DNA of 64,000 nt, taken from NCBI GenBank assembly GCA_036499825.1, contig DASYCZ010000049.1, positions 62,001 through 126,000 on the forward strand, in the 5' to 3' direction. Position 1 is the stretch's first letter. Each line of letters starts with the position of its first letter. Shown one piece after another: positions 25,557 through 33,696 of this stretch. Made by a program: the position numbers and the translations under genes. The stretch comes from Paradevosia sp036499825. GTDB lineage: Bacteria; Pseudomonadota; Alphaproteobacteria; Rhizobiales; Devosiaceae. Below the pieces are notes generated by a model. That model saw nothing but the letters and a program-made list of their open reading frames with translations, was not told the DNA's origin and ran no database searches.

Positions 25557-26015
25557 ATGTCCGGGAAGATAGCGATAAAATCGGGACAGGACCTTGCCGC
25601 GGGCCTGTTCTTCATCGTTGCCGGCGCTGCCTGGCTCTGGGTCGGCAAGGACTATCCGATGGGCACGCTCAACAATATGAGTTCCGGCTTTTTGCCCCGC
25701 GTGCTGGCCGCCATCCTGGTGTTTCTCGGCCTGCTCACCGCCGGCCGAAGCTTCGCCATCGAAGGCCCGGCCATGGAACGCTGGGGCTGGCGGCCATTGA
25801 TCCTGGTCATCGCCTCCATCGTGCTGTTCGGCCTCCTCATCGACCGCGTAGGCCTCGTCATCGCCGGGGCGGCGCTGATCATTTGCGGCAGCCTCGCTAC
25901 CCGGGATTCGAGGCCCCTGCAGGTCGGCCTTACCATCGTGGTGCTGATCGCCTGCAGCGTCGTCGTGTTCGTGTGGGGCCTCGGCCTGCCCATGCAAGTC
26001 TGGCCGAAGTGGTAA
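25557..26015 (+). CDS. tctB: TTT transporter small permease (TctB family)
   Basis: A 152-residue protein with four predicted membrane helices, the TctB layout, including GTLNNMSSGFLPRVLAAIL near the first loop (residues 37-55), a region typical of the family. It forms the small membrane subunit of the tripartite tricarboxylate transporter with the tctA product. The ATG at 25557 is preceded by GGGAGGA. It ends 4 bases before tctA. Confidence 0.88.
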   Translation: MSGKIAIKSGQDLAAGLFFIVAGAAWLWVGKDYPMGTLNNMSSGFLPRVLAAILVFLGLLTAGRSFAIEGPAMERWGWRPLILVIASIVLFGLLIDRVGLVIAGAALIICGSLATRDSRPLQVGLTIVVLIACSVVVFVWGLGLPMQVWPKW

Positions 26016-26019
26016 TCTG

Positions 26020-27528
26020 ATGGACCTGCTCGTTCACCTCGCGCTGGGCTTCGGCGTCGTCTTCTCGCCCGAGAACCTGCTCTACTGCCTGATCGGCGCC
26101 CTGCTCGGCACACTTATCGGCGTCTTGCCAGGGATAGGGCCGCTGGCGGCCCTCGCCATGCTGCTGCCGCTGACCTTCCATCTGCCCGCCACCGGTTCGC
26201 TGATCATGCTGGCTGGCATCTATTACGGCGCCCAGTACGGCGGCTCGACCACTTCCATCCTGCTCAACATGCCGGGTGAAAGCTCGTCCGTGGTCACGGC
26301 CATCGATGGCCACCAGATGGCGCGGCAAGGCCGGGCCGGCGCGGCGCTGGCCACCGCGGCGCTCGGCTCCTTCTTCGCCGGCAGCGTCGCAACGCTCACA
26401 ATCGCCGTCATCGCCACCCCGCTCGCCAATGTGGGGGCACGTTTCGGCAGCCCCGAATTCTTCTCGCTGATGGTACTGGGTCTCGTCGGGGCCGTGGTGC
26501 TGGCGCAGGGTTCGGTGGTCAAGGCCATCGCCATGATCATCTTTGGCCTGCTGCTCGGCCTCGTCGGTTCGGACATGTACACCGGCACGCCCCGCTTCAC
26601 CCTCGGTATCCCGCAGCTCTATGACGGCCTCGATTTCGTGCCCGTTGCCCTGGGTCTCTTCGGTCTGGGTGAAATCATCGCCAACCTGTCGAGTGCCGGC
26701 CAGGGCGAGCGCCAGGTCAAGTCCGAAAAGATCAGCGGTTTGTGGCTGACCAAGGCGGAGTTCAAGGCCGCCTGGCCCGCTTCCGTGCGCGGCACCGTCA
26801 TCGGCTCGATCCTCGGCATTCTGCCGGGCGGTGGGGCCCTACTCAGTTCCTTCGCCTCCTACATCGTCGAAAAGAAGCTCGCCAAGGATCCCTCCCGCTT
26901 TGGCAAGGGCGCCATCGAGGGCGTCGCCGGGCCGGAGTCGGCGAACAATGCCGGCGCGCAGAACTCCTTCATCCCCATGCTCACCCTCGGCATTCCCTCC
27001 AACACCCTGATGGCGCTGATGATGGGCGCCATGATGATCCAGGGCATCACGCCCGGCCCGCAGGTCATCACCAGCCACCCGGATCTCTTCTGGGGCCTGA
27101 TCGCCAGCATGTGGGTCGGCAACGCCATGCTGCTGGTCATCAACCTGCCGCTCATCGGCATCTGGGTTTCCCTGCTGAAGATCCCCTATCGCATGCTGTT
27201 TCCCGCCATCCTGCTGTTCTGCGCCATCGGCGTCTATTCGGTGAACTTCAGCCCCTTCGACATCATGCTGGCCGCAGGCTTCGGTGTGCTCGGCTACTTC
27301 TTCCGCAAGGTCGGTTGCGAAACGGCGCCCCTGATGCTCGGCCTGGTGCTCGGCCCACTGATGGAGGAAAACCTGCGCCGTTCCATGCAGCTGTCGCGCG
27401 GTGATTTCTCGATCTTCCTTACCCGGCCGATCAGTCTCGTCCTGCTCCTCGCCACCGCCGGACTGCTGCTGATTTTGATCATGCCCACTATCCGCAAGGG
27501 TCGTGAGGAAGCCTTCCAGGAAGATTGA
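26020..27528 (+). CDS. tctA: TTT transporter large permease (TctA family)
   Basis: A 502-residue protein of the normal TctA length, with about 12 membrane helices. The hallmark sequences are present: GTLIGVLPGIGPLAALAML (about residues 29-47) and the NMPGESSSVVTAIDGHQMARQG loop. A mirrored repeat starts near residue 264 (GSILGILPGGGALLSSFASY), including ESANNAGAQNSFIPMLTLGIP. It imports the acid bound by the TctC protein using an ion gradient. It closes the block of transport and catabolic genes that starts at 20536. Confidence 0.95.
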   Translation: MDLLVHLALGFGVVFSPENLLYCLIGALLGTLIGVLPGIGPLAALAMLLPLTFHLPATGSLIMLAGIYYGAQYGGSTTSILLNMPGESSSVVTAIDGHQMARQGRAGAALATAALGSFFAGSVATLTIAVIATPLANVGARFGSPEFFSLMVLGLVGAVVLAQGSVVKAIAMIIFGLLLGLVGSDMYTGTPRFTLGIPQLYDGLDFVPVALGLFGLGEIIANLSSAGQGERQVKSEKISGLWLTKAEFKAAWPASVRGTVIGSILGILPGGGALLSSFASYIVEKKLAKDPSRFGKGAIEGVAGPESANNAGAQNSFIPMLTLGIPSNTLMALMMGAMMIQGITPGPQVITSHPDLFWGLIASMWVGNAMLLVINLPLIGIWVSLLKIPYRMLFPAILLFCAIGVYSVNFSPFDIMLAAGFGVLGYFFRKVGCETAPLMLGLVLGPLMEENLRRSMQLSRGDFSIFLTRPISLVLLLATAGLLLILIMPTIRKGREEAFQED

Positions 27529-27597
27529 GCGCGCCAGCATTGAGCGCCGGCCGGGCTTGGTTTAATTGGGCCTCACGCCCCAACTTTTGGATGAAAC

Positions 27598-28023
27598 ATG
27601 AACGACCAGCCTTATGACCCGCTTGCCGCCGAGAAGCCCTCGGGCATGCAGCAATCGCTCGGCTACCGGATCGTCGAATGGCGGGAGGATTACTCCCGGG
27701 TGGAACAGCCCATTCATCCGGGGATCGGCAACCGTCATGGGATTCCGCATGGCGGTGCCATCGCCACGGTGATCGACGTTGCCGCGGGGCATGCGGGCAC
27801 CTATTCGCCCATGCCCGGCCAGCGGCTGATGGCCATGACGCTCTCGCTGAACATCAATTACGTCGCCCAGACCAATGGCAAACTGCTGATCGCCGAAGGC
27901 CGCCGGACTGGTGGCGGCAAGCGCATCTACTATAGCGAGGTCAGGGTCACCGATGACAACGGCGCCCTCATCGCCACCGGGCAGGCCGTGATGCGCTATC
28001 GCAGCGACAGCGTCGCCAGCTGA
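27598..28023 (+). CDS. PaaI-type hotdog-fold thioesterase
   Basis: A 141-residue single hotdog domain. The active-site motif NRHGIPHGGAIATVIDVAAGHAG (about residues 44-66) matches the PaaI/HGG group, in which the conserved Gly-Gly and an Asp line the thioester site. Such enzymes release free acids from acyl-CoA, often rescuing CoA stuck in dead-end intermediates. It lies 69 bases after tctA in the same direction, so it probably ends that operon and serves its CoA-thioester route. Confidence 0.88.
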   Translation: MNDQPYDPLAAEKPSGMQQSLGYRIVEWREDYSRVEQPIHPGIGNRHGIPHGGAIATVIDVAAGHAGTYSPMPGQRLMAMTLSLNINYVAQTNGKLLIAEGRRTGGGKRIYYSEVRVTDDNGALIATGQAVMRYRSDSVAS

Positions 28024-28038
28024 TATCTCTCAATGCAC

Positions 28039-28073
28039 AGAGGGCTCCGCAGCGTCGTGCAGCGGAGCCCTCT
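28039..28073. terminator. Bidirectional terminator after the thioesterase gene
   Basis: AGAGGGCTCCGC (28039-28050), an 11-base loop and GCGGAGCCCTCT (28062-28073): a perfect 12-bp stem in the 69 bases between convergent genes. A T-rich stretch follows on the plus strand (GCATTTCAGTATT). It separates the CoA cluster from the sugar island. Confidence 0.85.
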
Positions 28074-28092
28074 GCATTTCAGTATTGCTATT

Positions 28093-29154
28093 CTAGAGCC
28101 GCAGCGGCAGCGCCACGCGTTGGCCGTCACGGGCCGAACGATAGGTCGCGATCAGGACTTCCAGCGACTTCAGGCCTTCACGACCGTCGGTTTCCGCTTC
28201 CGCTTCGCCGCGCAAGGTCTTGACCACATTGTCGTAATAAAGCGCGTGGCCGGCGCCATAGACCGAGTTCGGAATGTAGCTGGCGTCCGCAACCTTGGCG
28301 TCATCCTCATGCGGTTCGGCAAATTCCCAGGCCTCGATCTGGTTGAGCGCGATACCGCCGACGCGGACCGTGCCCTTGTCACCCAGGATAGTGACGCTGC
28401 CCTCTAGGTTCTTGGGATAGGTCAGCATGGTGACGGCCATGGAGCCGAGCGCGCCCGAACGCCACTTGACGCTGAGCACGCCTGTATCCTCTGCCTCGAT
28501 CTTGCGTCCGAGCGTCGCCGTGTAGGCATGAAGGCTCTCGATCGGCCCCACCAGCCAATTCAGCAGATCGACATAGTGGCTGGCCTGGTTCATGAAGGCG
28601 CCGCCGTCATATTCCCAGGTGCCGCGCCACTTGGCGGCATCGTAATAATCCTGCGGACGGGTCCAGAAGACGTTCAGCGTCACCATGTTGATGCGCCCGA
28701 ACCGGCCCTGCGTCACCGCCCGCTTCAAGAGCTGCAGCGTCGAGTTACGACGGTTCTGCTTGACCACGAACAGTTTTACGCCCGCGGTGTCGCAAGCCTT
28801 GACGAACTCAACGCCATCCTCGAGCTTGGTGGCCATCGGCTTTTCCGAGACGACATGCTTGCCGGCACCGGCGGCGAGGATGCCTTGCGAGGCATGGAGC
28901 CCGCTCGGCGTCGTCAGCACCACGACATCGGCATCACTCTGCCTCAGCATTTCGGTGTAGTTGGTATGGGCGCGTGCGCCGGTCTTTTGCGCGGCGGCCT
29001 GCGCCGCGGCAGGGATGACGTCGCAGACATCGACCAGTTCGATATCGTCGGCATATTGCCCCAGCGCCGCGAAATGGTTCTGCGAGATGCGGCCGCAGCC
29101 CACCAGGGCAACGCGGATCTTGCGATCTTTAATGGGACCGAAGGGTGCGGGCAT
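28093..29154 (-). CDS. Gfo/Idh/MocA oxidoreductase, WlbA/WbpB-like
   Basis: A 353-residue NAD(P)-dependent sugar oxidoreductase. The Rossmann motif is VALVGCGRISQNH (residues 14-26) and the catalytic Lys motif is SEKPM (about residues 103-107). The middle has FWTRPQDYYDAAKWRGTW and GGAFMNQASHYVDLL, close to WlbA/WbpB, which oxidise C3 of UDP-N-acetyl-glucosaminuronate. No surface-polysaccharide genes are nearby; the context is uronate and sugar-acid breakdown, so here it may oxidise C3 of a uronoside (inference). A 21-bp TTGTCAA-N7-TGCAAA box lies 160 bases upstream. A strong hairpin follows its stop. Confidence 0.88.
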   Translation of the reverse strand: MPAPFGPIKDRKIRVALVGCGRISQNHFAALGQYADDIELVDVCDVIPAAAQAAAQKTGARAHTNYTEMLRQSDADVVVLTTPSGLHASQGILAAGAGKHVVSEKPMATKLEDGVEFVKACDTAGVKLFVVKQNRRNSTLQLLKRAVTQGRFGRINMVTLNVFWTRPQDYYDAAKWRGTWEYDGGAFMNQASHYVDLLNWLVGPIESLHAYTATLGRKIEAEDTGVLSVKWRSGALGSMAVTMLTYPKNLEGSVTILGDKGTVRVGGIALNQIEAWEFAEPHEDDAKVADASYIPNSVYGAGHALYYDNVVKTLRGEAEAETDGREGLKSLEVLIATYRSARDGQRVALPLRL

Positions 29155-29552
29155 TGCGACGATATCTCCTCATCTGGCCCGACGGACTCGGACGCTGCGT
29201 GACAAATCCCAGACTGCTTAAGGAGCCGGATGGATAGGAGCAAGGACCTAGGCGAAATCCGGCATCGCGATGGCATGGGCTGTGGCAGGAAAACTGCGCC
29301 CTTCACAGCAAATTTGTCAACAAAAAATGCAAATAAATCGATCGTCGATCGACGCACTCAAGTCCCTGAAAACGCGTCATTTTCTGGAGTATAACCGCAG
29401 GTAATCGGCCCATTTCCATTGATGTCGGGACGCGAAGAGCACCACCTGCGCCCCCACTAGCGGTAAAGTATCTTTACATTCTCGGCTGGCTTGCCCTAGG
29501 AAAGTCTCGATATCCGCTTTCGCTGGATCATCTGGCATTACAGAGGCTTTTG
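29155..29552. other. 398-base divergent intergenic region
   Basis: Lies between the WlbA-like gene (minus) and the IlvD/Edd-type dehydratase gene (plus). It holds one copy of the recurring 21-bp box (29314-29334) and, 3 bases on, a perfect 15-bp palindrome TCGATCGTCGATCGA (29338-29352). It is A+T-richer than its surroundings around 29310-29345. No coding capacity that I can support. Confidence 0.6.
29314..29334 (-). promoter_or_regulatory. 21-bp sugar-regulon box d
   Basis: TTGTCAA-N7-TGCAAAT read on the plus strand. On the minus strand it reads ATTTGCA-N7-TTGACAA, so the TTGACA could also be the -35 of the WlbA-like gene. Same pattern as boxes at 36250, 36361, 39806 and 41332. Confidence 0.65.
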
Positions 29553-31274
29553 ATGCGCAAGAAACCCGAGGAATTCCGCAGCTATCGTTGGTTCGGCCAA
29601 GACGACCTCCGGTCTTTCGGACACCGGTCGCGCCTCGTGCAGATGGGCTACTCGCTGAGTGAGATCCAGGGCAAGCCGGTGATCGCCATCATCAACACCT
29701 GGAGCGACATCAACCCCTGCCACGCGCACTTCAAGACACGGGTCGAGGAAGTGAAGCGCGGCATCTGGCAGGCTGGCGGCTTCCCGATCGAATTGCCGGC
29801 GATGACGCTGGACGAGACCTATACCAAGCCGACCTCGATGCTCTATCGCAACTTCCTAGCCATGGAGACCGAGGAACTCCTGCGCTCGCACCCGGTCGAT
29901 GGCGCGGTGCTCATGGGCGGCTGTGACAAGACCACCCCGGCGACCATCATGGGTGCCGTCTCCATGAATATCCCCGCGCTTTTCATGCCCGCCGGTCCGA
30001 TGCTGCGCGGCAATTGGGGCGGCAAGATCCTGGGCTCCGGCTCGGACGTCTGGAAATACTGGGCCGAGCGCAAGGCCGGCAACATCACCGACGCGCAATG
30101 GCAAGAAATGGAACAGGGCATCGCCCGCTCCTATGGCACCTGCATGACCATGGGCACCGCATCGACCATGACGGGTCTCGCTGAAACACTGGGCCTGTCG
30201 CTACCGGGCGCCTCCTCCATCCCCGCCGCCGACGCCGGCCACGGCCGCATGGCGGCTGCCACCGGCGCGCGCGTCGTGGAAATGGTCTGGGACGACATCA
30301 AACCACGCGACATCCTCACCAAGGAAGCCTTCGAGAACGCGCTCGTCGTCCACATGGCCATGGCCGGCTCGACCAACGCCATGGTGCACATCATCGCCAT
30401 GGCCCGCCGCGCCGGCATTCCGCTGACGCTCGACGATTTCGACCGCATCGCCCGCCAGGTGCCGGTGCTTGCCAATATCCGGCCCTCCGGAGCCTGGTTG
30501 ATGGAAGACTTCTTCTATGCCGGTGGCCTCACGGCACTCGAGAAAGAACTCTCGTCGCTGCTCCATCTCGATGCGCAGACTGCGACCGGTAAGTCACTCG
30601 GCGAGGTTTTGGCCACGGCCGAAAACTACAATGGCGACGTCATCCGCTCGCTCGACAATCCCATCTCAGGCTCGGGCGGCACCGCCGTCCTTCGCGGCAA
30701 CCTCGCCCCGGAAGGCTGCGTGATCAAGCCGACGGCCGCCGAAGCGCGCCTGCTGGAGCACACCGGACCCGCCGTGGTCTTCGACACCTATAACGACATG
30801 GTCGCCAATATCGACCGCGACGATCTCGATGTGACGGCGGACAGCGTCATTGTCCTGCGCACTGCCGGCCCGGTCGGTGGCCCCGGCATGCCCGAATGGG
30901 GCATGCTGCCGATCCCCAAGAAGCTATTGAAGCAGGGCGTGCGCGACATGGTCCGCATTTCCGATGCCCGCATGTCGGGCACCAGCTATGGCGCCTGCGT
31001 GCTGCATGTCTCACCCGAAAGCTATATCAAGGGGCCGCTGGCAGCCGTGAAAACCGGCGATCTGATCAGCATCAGCGTCAGCCAGCGCAAGATCGAGCTA
31101 CATGTCTCGGATGCCGAGATCCAGGCACGCCTGGCCGCCTATGTGCCGCCGAAGCGCGATTATGCCCGCGGTTGGGGGCGGCTATCGGCAGAGCACATCA
31201 GCCAGGCCCAGGACGGTTGCGATTTCGATTTCCTCGCCGGCACCGCGCCGATCCCGGAACCGGAAATCCACTGA
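29553..31274 (+). CDS. IlvD/Edd-family sugar-acid dehydratase (arabonate/xylonate dehydratase-like)
   Basis: A 573-residue Fe-S dehydratase. Conserved cysteines lie in DINPCHAHF (about residue 57), MGGCDKTTPATIMG (about 125) and GTCMTMGTASTM (about 196). The Mg/substrate region ends with MVRISDARMSGTSYGACVLH, where the Ser acts as base. Length and sequence are closer to L-arabonate/D-xylonate dehydratases than to IlvD or Edd. These enzymes convert aldonates to 2-keto-3-deoxy acids. Its place in the sugar island fits. The ATG at 29553 is preferred over the adjacent TTG at 29550. The convergent GntR gene begins 6 bases past its stop. Confidence 0.9.
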   Translation: MRKKPEEFRSYRWFGQDDLRSFGHRSRLVQMGYSLSEIQGKPVIAIINTWSDINPCHAHFKTRVEEVKRGIWQAGGFPIELPAMTLDETYTKPTSMLYRNFLAMETEELLRSHPVDGAVLMGGCDKTTPATIMGAVSMNIPALFMPAGPMLRGNWGGKILGSGSDVWKYWAERKAGNITDAQWQEMEQGIARSYGTCMTMGTASTMTGLAETLGLSLPGASSIPAADAGHGRMAAATGARVVEMVWDDIKPRDILTKEAFENALVVHMAMAGSTNAMVHIIAMARRAGIPLTLDDFDRIARQVPVLANIRPSGAWLMEDFFYAGGLTALEKELSSLLHLDAQTATGKSLGEVLATAENYNGDVIRSLDNPISGSGGTAVLRGNLAPEGCVIKPTAAEARLLEHTGPAVVFDTYNDMVANIDRDDLDVTADSVIVLRTAGPVGGPGMPEWGMLPIPKKLLKQGVRDMVRISDARMSGTSYGACVLHVSPESYIKGPLAAVKTGDLISISVSQRKIELHVSDAEIQARLAAYVPPKRDYARGWGRLSAEHISQAQDGCDFDFLAGTAPIPEPEIH

Positions 31275-31280
31275 GCCGGA

Positions 31281-31997
31281 TCAGACGTCGCGGTGCGAGT
31301 CGGTAATACGCTCGCGCGCCTGCACCAGATGGTAGCGCATATAGAGCGCTGCCAGCTCGCCATTGCCGGCGCGGATCGCCTCGATGATCTGCTGGTGTTC
31401 GCGCAGCACCGCGTGACGGCGTTCTTCCGAGCCGAGCTTGGTCAGCCCCAGCGCCATGCTCATCGAGCCGCCGACCTCGCTGCGCAGGTTTTCGAACTGC
31501 GATACGAACAGGTCGTTGCCGCTGGCGACGGCGACTTCGCGATGGAAGGCGAAATCTTCCTCGCTCGCCGACTCCCCCCGCATCATGCGCTCGCGTAAAT
31601 TCTCGTTGGCCTCGGTCAAATTGTTGATGTTGGCCACCGAACGGCGCTCGGCGGCCAGCGTCGCGGCCGCCGCCTCGATGGCGAAGCGGACTTCGAAGGA
31701 CTTGAGATAGCCCGAGATATTGGAGGGCGTGGCGAACGTGGTGATGGCCACGGGCGGCACGGCGCGGACGAACGTCCCCGCCCCGCGCCGCGCGTAGATC
31801 AGGCCGTCCGCCTGCAGGCGGATCAGCGCCTCGCGCACCACCGGCCGGGAGACGTCGAACGCCGAGCTGATCTCATGCTCGGTGGGCAGCCGGTCGCCTT
31901 CCTTGAACGATCCGGCGAGGATCTGTTCGAGGATCTGGCCATAAAGGATATCGGCCAGCCTTTCCTTTCGGGGCGGAGTGAGCTGCAGTCCAACCAT
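31281..31997 (-). CDS. FadR-type GntR transcriptional regulator (FCD domain)
   Basis: A 238-residue protein: winged helix-turn-helix with PTEHEISSAFDVSRPVVREALIRLQADGLI (about residues 38-67), then an all-helical FCD effector domain (70-238). FCD GntR proteins commonly sense sugar acids such as hexuronates, gluconate and aldarates. It is the only GntR protein in the window and lies in the middle of the sugar island, so it is the leading candidate for sensing the pathway's acid. An imperfect palindrome typical of FadR-type operators lies at 32046-32060, just upstream of its own start. Confidence 0.92.
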   Translation of the reverse strand: MVGLQLTPPRKERLADILYGQILEQILAGSFKEGDRLPTEHEISSAFDVSRPVVREALIRLQADGLIYARRGAGTFVRAVPPVAITTFATPSNISGYLKSFEVRFAIEAAAATLAAERRSVANINNLTEANENLRERMMRGESASEEDFAFHREVAVASGNDLFVSQFENLRSEVGGSMSMALGLTKLGSEERRHAVLREHQQIIEAIRAGNGELAALYMRYHLVQARERITDSHRDV

Positions 31998-32045
31998 TCA
32001 CGGCCTCTTCGGCTCTTGGATTATGATCCAGCTAGTCATAGGCCA

Positions 32046-32060
32046 GGTTATCTGACAACC
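32046..32060 (-). promoter_or_regulatory. Possible FadR-type operator before the GntR gene
   Basis: GGTTATCTGACAACC is a 15-bp imperfect palindrome. Read on the other strand, TTGTCAGATAA fits the TNGT-N3-ANNA form of FadR-type operators with one change. It lies 49 bases upstream of the GntR start. A second inverted repeat, TATGA-N9-TCATA, is at 32022-32040. Either could be autoregulatory. Confidence 0.45.
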
Positions 32061-32071
32061 CCTTCCGGGGA

Positions 32072-32455
32072 TCAGACCACAGGCTCGGCGCGCTGGGCGA
32101 GCTGCAAGGTCAGGCCCCACGGATCGCGGAGAAATGCGAGCTTGTCGCCGCGTGGCGTGTGGTTGGTCACCCCAACCTGAACCGCACCCGCAGCCGTGAG
32201 CGCGGCGATATCGTGATCGAGATCGACCGAGGTCAGCGCCAAATGGAAGGTCGCCTCGCCCAAACCGTTGAGGTCCAGATGAGGATCCACCGGATCGTCA
32301 TAGAGCTCGATCATGACGCCGGCGTCATCGGCGAGGAACCGGCCATATTTGGGTGCGTCGCCGGAGCGGACCAGGCGCATGCCCAGATGCGCGATGTACC
32401 AATCGGCGACGGCACGCGGATCGGGGACGTTAAAGGCGAGATGTTCGATCTTCAA
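32072..32455 (-). CDS. VOC-superfamily (glyoxalase-like) protein
   Basis: A 127-residue single-unit vicinal oxygen chelate protein. Metal-type residues are His5 in KIEHLAFNV, Glu about 52 in VMIELYDDP, His in ATFHLALTSVDLDHD (about 72) and Glu/Gln positions near FLRDPWGLTLQLAQ. VOC proteins include isomerases, dioxygenases and epimerases. It is the last gene of the operon with three oxidoreductases (14-base gap to the preceding gene), so an isomerase or epimerase role on an oxidised sugar is plausible but unproven. Confidence 0.82.
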   Translation of the reverse strand: MKIEHLAFNVPDPRAVADWYIAHLGMRLVRSGDAPKYGRFLADDAGVMIELYDDPVDPHLDLNGLGEATFHLALTSVDLDHDIAALTAAGAVQVGVTNHTPRGDKLAFLRDPWGLTLQLAQRAEPVV

Positions 32456-32469
32456 AAGCTTCCAGCTCC

Positions 32470-33684
32470 TCAGGCAGCATCCGGATAGGCGGCGGCAACG
32501 GCGGCAGGATCGAGATCGACCCGTTTGCCGGCCACGGCCCAGGGGACGGAGAGCTCGCTCAGGAGCTTCTCCTCGTTAAAGGCACGCGCGATCAGCGCAT
32601 CGAGACCGGTGATGACCGTCCGCATGGTCGCGTCCTGCGGCATACGGGCGATCAGCTCCGATGGGACCTTGTGTACACTCGAGGACAGATGCGCGCCATT
32701 GGCCGCCAGCGTCTCGGCGGCGGCGATATCGAGCGTGCAGACAAACTGGTCCGGATCGGAGATGCGCCGGATGATCGCGCCGAGCATGGCGTCACGCAGG
32801 GCATCGCCGGTCTGGCAGTCCATTTCGGTCACGACTCTGCCGTCCTGCTCGATCACCATCTTTTCGAAAGTCCAGTGGATGCTGCCGCGGCTCCCGCGCA
32901 CCACGAGGTCCGGATTGAGAATGCCTTCCGAACAATGGCTGACGAGGAAATAGAGCGGCACACCCTGCCTGGTGGTGATCCGCATGGTAGCAGTATCGGC
33001 GGTTTCGATGTCGCGGGCACGATAGAGTTCGGCCTCCATATGCGACAATTCCGCCGTGCGATGCAGTTCGGTTCCCGCCAGGAACGCGATCATGTTCAAC
33101 TGATGCGCGAAGGCATTGTTGAACGGGGAATCGAGAATCCATTCACCGTTGTGCCGGATGCGGCCGATCCAAGGACTATTGTCGTAGTACGTGTCCGGAC
33201 GCGGCCAGAGGCCACGGCATTTGACCGACTGCAACGTGCCAATGGTGCCATCCAGAATGGCGCGCTTCATCGCCATGGTCTCGGCCGCGTACATGGTCTG
33301 GTAGCCGACGGCCGCGAACCGGCCCGATTTTGCCTCGGCCGCCTGCATGCGCCGAACCTGCCCCATCGTGGCGGCGGCCGGCTTTTCCACGAACACATTG
33401 GCGCCGGCCGCCAGCGCGTCGACCGTCATCGGCTCGTGCAGAGGAATACCGGTCGGAATGCAGCATAGATCGATCTGGCCCTTGAGTGCCGCCAGCATTT
33501 GGCGATGATCGGTGTAGATCGTGGCGCCCGCCTGCCGCAGGGCAGCGGCCTTGTCGGGCGCCTTGGATTCGTCACGGATGGTTGCCGCCGCGATCTCGAC
33601 CTCTCCGCGCCCATGCAGCCGCAGGAGGTCGGCATAGTGGATCCGGCCGAAGCCGGAAACACCGATGAGTGCTGCCTTGATCAT
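32470..33684 (-). CDS. Gfo/Idh/MocA oxidoreductase, type B copy 1
   Basis: A 404-residue sugar oxidoreductase. Rossmann motif ALIGVSGFGRIHYADLL (residues 5-21), with GVSGFG in place of the classic GCGxxG. Catalytic motif VEKPAAATMGQV (Lys about residue 101). The stretch YQTMYAAETMAMKRAIL and the CRGLWPRPDTYYD block are shared with the protein encoded at 49994-51172, which is clearly its paralogue. Types B, C and A lie side by side here and again at 49994-53398. It probably oxidises or reduces C3 of a glycoside with a tightly bound nicotinamide cofactor (family knowledge plus inference). Its start is 12 bases from the preceding gene's stop. Confidence 0.88.
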   Translation of the reverse strand: MIKAALIGVSGFGRIHYADLLRLHGRGEVEIAAATIRDESKAPDKAAALRQAGATIYTDHRQMLAALKGQIDLCCIPTGIPLHEPMTVDALAAGANVFVEKPAAATMGQVRRMQAAEAKSGRFAAVGYQTMYAAETMAMKRAILDGTIGTLQSVKCRGLWPRPDTYYDNSPWIGRIRHNGEWILDSPFNNAFAHQLNMIAFLAGTELHRTAELSHMEAELYRARDIETADTATMRITTRQGVPLYFLVSHCSEGILNPDLVVRGSRGSIHWTFEKMVIEQDGRVVTEMDCQTGDALRDAMLGAIIRRISDPDQFVCTLDIAAAETLAANGAHLSSSVHKVPSELIARMPQDATMRTVITGLDALIARAFNEEKLLSELSVPWAVAGKRVDLDPAAVAAAYPDAA

Positions 33685-33696
33685 GGCGGCTATCCT

